Shown here piece after piece: positions 1 to 5,502 of a DNA stretch of 8,355 nt. Every line of letters begins with the position of its first letter. The stretch's first letter is position 1. This DNA is from Kiritimatiellia bacterium (GTDB taxonomy: Bacteria > Verrucomicrobiota > Kiritimatiellia > RFP12 > UBA1067), in the NCBI GenBank assembly GCA_900767325.1, contig CAAFYT010000016.1, positions 1-8,355 on the forward strand, read 5' to 3'. The notes below the pieces were generated by a model. It did not search any database. It was not told the origin of the DNA and saw nothing but the letters and a program-made list of their open reading frames with translations. Made by a program: the position numbers and the translations under genes.

Positions 1-35
1 CAGGACTTTCCGGTTACCGCTCCCCAAGTGACGCC

Positions 36-1277
36 TCAGAAATCCAGCGTCGCGAAGTAGTCGTCAAGGGTCTCGGCGCGGCGGATCTGCCTCACCGAGC
101 CGTCCTCCTCCAGCAGCAGCTCCGCCGAGCGCAGCTTGCCGTTGTACTGAAAGCCCATCGCGTGCCCGTGCGCGCCCGCGTCGCAGATCACCACCAAATC
201 GCCCGGCTCCAGAACCGGCAGCACGCGCTGGATGGCGAACTTGTCGTTGTTCTCGCAGAGCGACCCGGTTACGTCGTAGATCGTCGTGTCGACGAGATTC
301 TCCTTTCCGGGAACGACGATTTCGTGATAGGCACCGTAGAGCGCGGGGCGCATCAGGTTGCTCATGCAGGCGTCGAGTCCGGCGTACATGCGGTAGGTGT
401 TCTTGATGTGCCGAACGCGCGCGACGAGATAACCGTAGGGTCCCGTGATGCAGCGCCCGCACTCCATGTAGAGCTTGAGCGCCTTCAGCCCCCGGCCGAC
501 GACGATCTTGCGGTAGGCGGCCTCAATCCCCCTTCCAACCGCCTCGAGGTCCATCGCCTTCTGATCCGGGCGGTAAGGAATGCCGATTCCCCCGCCGATA
601 TTGACGAACTCGAAGTCGATGCCAAGCTGCTGCGAGAGGTCCGCCACGAGCTCGAAGAGCATCTTCGCCGTATCGATGATGTAGGCGGGGTCGAGCTCGT
701 TCGACGCGACCATCGTATGCAGGCCGAAGCGCTTCACGCCCGCCTCCTTCATCTGACGATAGCAGTCGAAGAGTTGCGCACGCGTGAAACCGTACTTCGC
801 CTCCTCCGGCTTGCCGATGATGGCGTTTCCGCCTTTGAGCGGACCGGGGTTGTAGCGACAGCTCATGACCTCGGGAATCCTACCGCCCAGGCTTTTCAGG
901 AGAAAATCCCAGTGCGTGATGTCGTCGAGATTGATGATCGCCCCGAGTGCGAACGCCTTCTGGAACTCCTCCGCCGGCGTGTCGTTGGACGTGAACATGA
1001 TCGCCTCACCCGTGTTGCCGACCTTCTCCGCCAGCACCAGCTCCGCCATCGACGAACAGTCACTGCCGAAGCCAAACCCCTTCAGGAACTTCATCACATG
1101 CGGATTCGGAGCCGCCTTGACCGCGAAGTACTCACGAAAACCCTTGTTCCAGGCGAAGGCCTTCCCAAGCCGCCGCGCATTCTCGCCAATCGCCTTCGCA
1201 TCATAGATGTGAAACGGCGTCGGCCAACGCGCGGCGATTTCCTCCAGCCTGGCCTTGTCGAATGGTATCTTACGCAT
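36..1277 (-). CDS. lysA: Diaminopimelate decarboxylase, group IV PLP enzyme
   Basis: The product removes CO2 from meso-diaminopimelate to give lysine, the last step of lysine synthesis, in the cytoplasm. The 413-residue protein shows the alanine-racemase-like barrel of fold III decarboxylases: the PLP lysine in YFAVKAAPNP (K54), a barrel histidine in FGLHTMV (H187), the glycine loop GGGIGIPY (228-235) and ECGR (272-275) where the family usually has EPGR. The C-terminal beta domain has GSLCENNDKF with catalytic Cys341, DAGAHGHAMG, and the PLP-contacting tyrosine in YNGK (Y378). The overall wording resembles LysA forms I know from clostridia more than the E. coli form. The start at 1277 was chosen because residues MRKIPF begin the family-like N terminus and AAGG (1287-1290) lies 9 nt upstream. 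A longer reading to 1487 is only an open frame inside ileS. The ATG overlaps the ileS stop (ATGCGTAA), implying translational coupling. A related decarboxylase of this fold, such as carboxynorspermidine decarboxylase, is less likely. Confidence 0.93.
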   Translation of the reverse strand: MRKIPFDKARLEEIAARWPTPFHIYDAKAIGENARRLGKAFAWNKGFREYFAVKAAPNPHVMKFLKGFGFGSDCSSMAELVLAEKVGNTGEAIMFTSNDTPAEEFQKAFALGAIINLDDITHWDFLLKSLGGRIPEVMSCRYNPGPLKGGNAIIGKPEEAKYGFTRAQLFDCYRQMKEAGVKRFGLHTMVASNELDPAYIIDTAKMLFELVADLSQQLGIDFEFVNIGGGIGIPYRPDQKAMDLEAVGRGIEAAYRKIVVGRGLKALKLYMECGRCITGPYGYLVARVRHIKNTYRMYAGLDACMSNLMRPALYGAYHEIVVPGKENLVDTTIYDVTGSLCENNDKFAIQRVLPVLEPGDLVVICDAGAHGHAMGFQYNGKLRSAELLLEEDGSVRQIRRAETLDDYFATLDF

Positions 1278-4200
1278 TTGCGACAACCTTGATTCGCGTC
1301 TTGTGCCCGTTGAGCTCGATCTCGTTCGTCGTGCACGTTGCGAACCGCATGTCCGTGGCGAGCGTCTCGGCTTTGATGTAATCGAGATGCGCCTCGAGCG
1401 CCTGACGCATCTCCGCATCCGCATCCACCTCGATCGCGATGCGCTGCGTAACCTCGAAATCGGCCTCCTTGCGCATCGCCTGCACATGGCTGACGAACTC
1501 GCGCACGTTACCCTCGGCGATCAAAGCCGGCGTCAACGTCGTTTCGAGACCAACGACGATCGCATCCGCCGACGCCACGACGAGCCCCGCCTTCGGCGTG
1601 CGCGAGACGATTACGTCCTCCTCGGTGATCGTCAGCCCCTCGCACGCGAACGGCACCTTCCGCGCCTTCGCGATCGCGGCGGCGACGAGCTTCATCTTCG
1701 CACCACACTTCGGGCCGAGCGTCTTGAAGTTCGCCTTGTAGGTCACATCGCACAGTTCCGTCTCGTCGGCGATGAAATCGACCTTCTTCACGTTCAACTC
1801 GTCCTCGATCAAATCCTCAAGCCCCTTCACGTCGCCTCCGGCGAGCTTCAGCGAGGCAAGCGGCTGACGGACCTTGAGGTCGTTGTCGGCGCGGAGACGC
1901 CGCCCGAGCTCGACGGCCGCCTGCACGTCGGCCATGCGCCTCTCAAGACCGAGGTCGCGCGCCGCGGCATTCGCCGTCGGAAAATCGCACAAATGAACCG
2001 ACTCCGGATCGCTCGCCCCCTTCAGGTTGAGGTAGATCTCCTCGGCAATGAACGGCGTGAATGGCGCCGCGACCTTCGCGAGCTGCACCAACACGTAGCG
2101 GAGCGTGCGATACGCCGAGAGCTTGTCGCCGTCATTGGTCGATTTCCAGAACCTCCTCCGGGAACGGCGGATGTACCAGTTGGTGAGATCCTCCACGAAC
2201 TTCACGAACGGCCGCACGGACTTCTGCAGGTCATAGTCGTCCATCGCAGCCGTGACATCGTGGATGAGCGTCTCCATCGAGGAGACGATCCACCTGTCGA
2301 GCACGTTCACACTCGCCGGCTTCACGACTTCCTTGTCGTCGAAGCCATCCACGTTCGCGTAGGTAACGAAGAACGAATAGGCGTTCCACCAGGGGATCAG
2401 CAGATCGCGCATGAGCTGCTTCACGCCATTCTCGCTGAATTTGAGACTCTCCGCCTTCACGACCGGCGAGTAGATCATGTAGAGCCGGATCGCATCCGCG
2501 CCATACGTATCCAGCATCATATTCGGATCGGGATAGTTCTTGAGGCGCTTGGACATCTTCTTGCCGTCCTCCGCCAACACAAGGCCGTTTACGATCACGT
2601 TGCGATAGGGCGCCTGATCGAAGAGGCAGGTTCCCAGCACCATCAGGGTATAAAACCAGCCGCGCGTCTGGTCAAGCCCCTCGGCGATGAAGTCGGCGGG
2701 GAAGAAATCCTCCACCTTCGCGCCCGCCTGCCCCATGTAGTGTTGCTGCGCGTAGGGCATCGAGCCCGACTCGAACCAGCAATCGAGCACCTCGGGCGTG
2801 CGGTGGTAGGTCTTGCCGTCCCTGCGGATGACGATCTTGTCGACGAAATGCTTGTGAAGATCCGTAACCTTCTCGCCCGAAAGCTCCTCCAGCTCCTTGA
2901 TGGATCCGACGCAGATCATGTCGGCCGGATCCGCATCGTTGATCCACACCGGAATGCAGCTTCCCCAGAAACGGTTACGGCTGATATTCCAGTCGCGCGC
3001 CTCCTCAAGCCAGTTGCCGAATCGTTTCTCGCCCACATAACCCGGCGTCCAGTGCACGATGGCGTTGTTCGCCTTGAGCCGTGCGTGGAGATCTTCGACC
3101 CTTACGTACCATGCGTCAATCGCGCGATAGATGAGTGGCGTGTCGGTGCGATCACAGAACGGATAGGAGTGCGTGATCGTCGCCTGATGGACGAGCTTGC
3201 CTTCCGCCTTGAGACGCTTGATGATGTCCCTGTCGCAATCCTTGCAGAAGCGCCCTTTGTATTCAGGGACCTGCTCGGTAAAGGCGCAGGCGGAGTCGAG
3301 CGGATCGATGATCGCGGTCATGCCCGCCTCCTGGCACACGCGGAAATCGTCCTCGCCATAGGCCGGCGCGATGTGGACGAGGCCCACGCCGTCGTCCGTG
3401 GTGACGTAGTCGTCGTTGAGCACGCGAAACGCACCTTCCGCCTTCTTGTCGGCGAAGTACGGGAAAAGCGGCTCGTATTCCCAGTCTCTAAGATTCGAGC
3501 CCTTCATCTTCGCCACGAGCTCGTACTGCTCCGGCTTCCTGAAGATGGTCGGAAGCCGCGCCTCGGCCATCACGTAGCACGGACGTTTTTCATCCGTGAG
3601 GTCGCGCACCACGACATAGTCGATCGACGCACCGGCGCAGATCATCAGGTTCTCGGGGAGCGTCCATGGCGTCGTCGTCCAGATGAGCAGATAGGTCGTC
3701 CCGCCCCAGGCCGCATCGGCACCCTTCGTCACCTTCACCCGGCATGTCACCGTGGGATCCTGCACGTCTTTGTAGTTCGAACCCGCCTCGAAATTCGAAA
3801 GCGGCGTCGAGAGCTTCCAGCTGTACGGCATGATGCGGTGACTCTTGTAGATGCGCCCCTGGTTCCACAACTGCTTGAACACCCACCAGATCGTCTCCAT
3901 GAAATCAGGGTTCATCGTCTTGTAGTCGTGGTCGAAATCCACCCAGCGACCCATACGCGAAACCGTCTTCCTCCATTCGGACACGTACTTGAGCACCATC
4001 GACCGGCACTGCTCGTTGAACTTGTCCACGCCAAGCGCCTTGATCTCCGGAGTGCCCGCGACGCCCAGCGCATCCTGCGCCAGCGCCTCGATCGGCAACC
4101 CATGCGTATCCCAGCCGAAGCGCCGCTCCACGTATTTGCCCCGCATCGTCTGGTAGCGCGGCACGATATCCTTGATCGTTCCGGCCAGGAGATGCCCGTA

Positions 4201-4365
4201 GTGCGGCAATCCCGTCGCAAAAGGAGGCCCGTCGTAGAACTTGTAGCGTTCCTTGCCCTCGTTCCGCTTCAGGGATTTCTCAAATGCACCGATTCGCTCC
4301 CAAAACGCGAGGATGCCCTCCTCCATCTTCGGAAACGCCACCTTGTTCGACACCGCCTTGAACAT
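1270..4365 (-). CDS. ileS: Isoleucyl-tRNA synthetase, type 2 (eukaryote-like)
   Basis: The enzyme charges tRNA-Ile with isoleucine and edits misactivated valine; it is a cytoplasmic class I synthetase. In the 1031-residue form the class I HIGH motif is HYGH (55-58), followed by RRFGWDTHGLPIE. The CP1 editing domain carries TTTPWTLPEN (about 230-239) and GLVHIAPAYGEDD (about 328-340). The KMSKS loop reads KMSKRLKNYPDP (from 603). An alpha-helical anticodon-binding domain follows, and a C-terminal region without the CxxC zinc cluster of type 1 enzymes. Length and wording match type 2 IleRS, a class known for low sensitivity to mupirocin. I chose the ATG at 4365: the protein then begins MFKAVSNKVAFPKMEEGIL, as relatives do, and AAAGG (4376-4380) sits 10 nt upstream. 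An in-frame TTG at 4383 overlaps that Shine-Dalgarno sequence and is unlikely. The gene shares a transcript with lysA and is driven by an extended -10 promoter just upstream. Confidence 0.97.
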   Translation of the reverse strand: MFKAVSNKVAFPKMEEGILAFWERIGAFEKSLKRNEGKERYKFYDGPPFATGLPHYGHLLAGTIKDIVPRYQTMRGKYVERRFGWDTHGLPIEALAQDALGVAGTPEIKALGVDKFNEQCRSMVLKYVSEWRKTVSRMGRWVDFDHDYKTMNPDFMETIWWVFKQLWNQGRIYKSHRIMPYSWKLSTPLSNFEAGSNYKDVQDPTVTCRVKVTKGADAAWGGTTYLLIWTTTPWTLPENLMICAGASIDYVVVRDLTDEKRPCYVMAEARLPTIFRKPEQYELVAKMKGSNLRDWEYEPLFPYFADKKAEGAFRVLNDDYVTTDDGVGLVHIAPAYGEDDFRVCQEAGMTAIIDPLDSACAFTEQVPEYKGRFCKDCDRDIIKRLKAEGKLVHQATITHSYPFCDRTDTPLIYRAIDAWYVRVEDLHARLKANNAIVHWTPGYVGEKRFGNWLEEARDWNISRNRFWGSCIPVWINDADPADMICVGSIKELEELSGEKVTDLHKHFVDKIVIRRDGKTYHRTPEVLDCWFESGSMPYAQQHYMGQAGAKVEDFFPADFIAEGLDQTRGWFYTLMVLGTCLFDQAPYRNVIVNGLVLAEDGKKMSKRLKNYPDPNMMLDTYGADAIRLYMIYSPVVKAESLKFSENGVKQLMRDLLIPWWNAYSFFVTYANVDGFDDKEVVKPASVNVLDRWIVSSMETLIHDVTAAMDDYDLQKSVRPFVKFVEDLTNWYIRRSRRRFWKSTNDGDKLSAYRTLRYVLVQLAKVAAPFTPFIAEEIYLNLKGASDPESVHLCDFPTANAAARDLGLERRMADVQAAVELGRRLRADNDLKVRQPLASLKLAGGDVKGLEDLIEDELNVKKVDFIADETELCDVTYKANFKTLGPKCGAKMKLVAAAIAKARKVPFACEGLTITEEDVIVSRTPKAGLVVASADAIVVGLETTLTPALIAEGNVREFVSHVQAMRKEADFEVTQRIAIEVDADAEMRQALEAHLDYIKAETLATDMRFATCTTNEIELNGHKTRIKVVANA

Positions 4366-4375
4366 ATCTTTTTGA

Positions 4376-4380
4376 CCTTT
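4376..4380 (-). promoter_or_regulatory. Ribosome binding site deciding the ileS start
   Basis: AAAGG on the minus strand lies 10 nt before the ATG at 4365. It supports that ATG over the TTG at 4383, which sits on the wrong side of it. Confidence 0.7.
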
Positions 4381-4397
4381 CAAAATAGAACCTTGGT

Positions 4398-4406
4398 ATT
4401 ATACCA
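4398..4406 (-). promoter_or_regulatory. Extended -10 promoter of ileS-lysA
   Basis: The minus strand reads TGGTATAAT: a perfect TATAAT (4398-4403) preceded by TG and one base (the extended -10 form). The expected start of transcription is near 4391, giving a leader of about 25 nt before the ATG at 4365. There is no good -35 at 16-18 bp (best TATCAT-like), which is tolerable with an extended -10. The element lies inside a 15-nt inverted repeat (4393-4407) and belongs to a 16-nt block that recurs in front of rpmH. Confidence 0.75.
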
Positions 4407-4421
4407 AAATCGGCGAAAATA

Positions 4422-4430
4422 TGATATACT
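4422..4430 (+). promoter_or_regulatory. Extended -10 promoter of the tRNA gene
   Basis: The plus strand reads TGATATACT, with TATACT at 4425-4430. A transcript would begin near 4437, about 10 nt before the mature tRNA 5' end at 4448. No clear -35 is visible at normal spacing. It is divergent from the ileS promoter, whose -10 lies about 20 bp away. Consensus with the two minus-strand promoters is TGRTATAMTAC. Confidence 0.6.
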
Positions 4431-4447
4431 ACCCCACGAGATCACCC

Positions 4448-4533
4448 GCCGGGGTGGCACAGTGGTTGACTGCGCCTGATTTGTAATCAGGATCCGCAAG
4501 GACGCGTCGGTTCGAATCCGACCCTCGGCTCCA
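4448..4533 (+). tRNA. tRNA-Thr(UGU) with class II (long variable arm) body
   Basis: This is an 86-nt cloverleaf with encoded CCA. The acceptor stem GCCGGGG/CCTCGGC has seven pairs with one G-U, and U73 (4530) precedes CCA. The D arm has only three pairs (GCA/TGC) with an 11-nt loop containing GG. The anticodon stem CCTGA/TCAGG encloses the loop TTTGTAA, so the anticodon is TGT (4482-4484), which reads the threonine codon ACA. The variable region is 14 nt (4492-4505) and folds as TCC-GCAA-GGA. The T arm is GTCGG TTCGAAT CCGAC. The anticodon arm is typical of bacterial tRNA-Thr(UGU), and G1-C72, C2-G71, G35 and U36 are the threonyl-tRNA synthetase identity bases known from E. coli. A long variable arm is normally limited to Leu, Ser, Tyr and Sec tRNAs, so the body is odd; acceptor, variable and T arms recall leucine tRNAs. 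The gene is convergent with hemW, whose stop is 8 nt away. Confidence 0.88.
4492..4505 (+). other. Variable arm of the tRNA, 14 nt with 3-bp stem
   Basis: Between the anticodon stem (ending 4491) and T stem (starting 4506) there are 14 nt instead of the usual 4-5 for a threonine tRNA. TCC (4493-4495) pairs with GGA (4500-4502) around a GCAA tetraloop. Both flanking stems are perfect, so the length is not an alignment artefact. Confidence 0.85.
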
Positions 4534-4541
4534 GCGATTCC

Positions 4542-5501
4542 CTACGCCAACTCCGCGAGGATCGAGTCGCAGACCTCCATTCCGCGATCGGTCAGCGTGT
4601 AGATGCTTCCCTTCCGCCTCAAAAGCCCGGCCCGCTCGAAGTTCTCGAGCGTCCCTCGCCACTCCTCGTGACCCGTCGCGTCGAGCCCCTCACGCGTCCG
4701 CAGGCGAAAAAGCCGCCGCTCCTTCTCGTCGAACGCCGCGCTGACTGTCTCCGCTCTGCCGCTCCGCGTGCGCAAAAGCCCCTCACGCCCACACGCGCCC
4801 TTCCCGACGCCACGATAGTCCTCGCCGCGCCAAACCGCCAGGTTGTGCCGGCATTCGTAACCCGGAACGGCGTAGTTCGAGATTTCGTAGCGCTTGAGCC
4901 CGATCTCGTCCAGAAACCTCGCCATGACACCTAACCGATCAAGCGCCGTCTCGTCATCCACCACGTTCGCGAGATGTCGCTCGTTCTGCAGCAGATAGAC
5001 CGAGCAATGCCGAAGCCCCCACCTCACCAAGCGCGCATGACGCGGCGTCAACGCCGCCTTCTCGCCTGGATAGCCAACGATCAAGTCGATCCCGGCGTTG
5101 TCAAAGAACTCCCGCACCAGGCCAAACGCCTTCTCCGCCTCGACGAAGCCGTAGCCACGCCCCATGTGCGCGAGAATCGCATCATCCAGCGACTGCACGC
5201 CCATCGAAATGCGATTGACGCCCCCATCCCGCAATTTCCGCAACAGCTCCACGCTCACATCCAGCGGATGCAACTCAACGGTGAACTCGTCTCCCCGCAC
5301 GACCTCAAGAAGCGCTCCAAGGTCGCAAAGCCCCGGCGAACCTCCCCCAAAGTAGACCGTCTTGTATTCGCCACGGCACGCGTCGACAAGCGAGCGAACA
5401 TACTCGTCGCGCTCGACCGACGTCGATCCAGCCCGCGAATACAGCGCGCAGTAGCTGCACTTTCTCCGACAGAAGGGAAAGTGGACGTAGAGATTGTCCA
5501 T
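4542..5501 (-). CDS. hemW: HemW-like radical SAM protein, short form
   Basis: This is a radical S-adenosylmethionine protein of the HemW/coproporphyrinogen-oxidase-like family. HemW members are thought to be haem chaperones rather than true HemN oxidases. The 319-residue protein has YVHFPFCRRKCSYC with the 4Fe-4S cysteines C11, C15 and C18, the SAM-binding FGGGSPG (51-57), NRISMGVQSLDD (96-107), and the HemW-type stretch RHNLAVWRGEDYRGVGKGA (218-236). A winged-helix-like C terminus follows (about 268-319, with LTDRG). It is shorter than the usual 370-400 residues; the loss seems spread over loops in the N-terminal half rather than a truncation at either end. The ATG at 5501 follows the yidC stop by 1 nt (TGAGATG) and lacks a clear Shine-Dalgarno sequence, so translation is probably coupled to yidC. 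The exact role (haem delivery or another radical reaction) is uncertain. The gene ends 8 nt from the convergent tRNA gene, with no terminator seen. Confidence 0.85.
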   Translation of the reverse strand: MDNLYVHFPFCRRKCSYCALYSRAGSTSVERDEYVRSLVDACRGEYKTVYFGGGSPGLCDLGALLEVVRGDEFTVELHPLDVSVELLRKLRDGGVNRISMGVQSLDDAILAHMGRGYGFVEAEKAFGLVREFFDNAGIDLIVGYPGEKAALTPRHARLVRWGLRHCSVYLLQNERHLANVVDDETALDRLGVMARFLDEIGLKRYEISNYAVPGYECRHNLAVWRGEDYRGVGKGACGREGLLRTRSGRAETVSAAFDEKERRLFRLRTREGLDATGHEEWRGTLENFERAGLLRRKGSIYTLTDRGMEVCDSILAELA

Positions 5502-5502
5502 C

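Noticed and set aside
1..35. Possible start of another gene or a terminator after lysA
   Set aside because: The 35 nt show no start codon with a binding site and only a weak 4-bp inverted repeat without a T-run; nothing can be supported.
162..1292. Plus-strand open frame of 376 codons opposite lysA
   Set aside because: Antisense shadow of lysA, with no domain or ribosome binding site.
1278..1487. N-terminal extension of lysA by 70 codons
   Set aside because: The segment is Arg/Ser-rich shadow of the ileS 3' end; LysA homology begins at the ATG at 1277.
4381..4383. TTG start of ileS
   Set aside because: It overlaps the Shine-Dalgarno sequence for the ATG at 4365 and lies only about 8 nt after the predicted transcription start.
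1255..4479. Plus-strand open frame of 1074 codons opposite ileS
   Set aside because: It mirrors the conserved ileS gene in a G+C-rich region. The translation is rich in Arg, His and Leu with no recognisable domain, as expected for an antisense shadow.
4482..4484. Reading the tRNA as tRNA-Tyr (GUA) because of its long variable arm
   Set aside because: A GTA anticodon would need the loop shifted by one base; the 5-bp stem CCTGA/TCAGG fixes the 7-nt loop as TTTGTAA, with TGT at positions 34-36.
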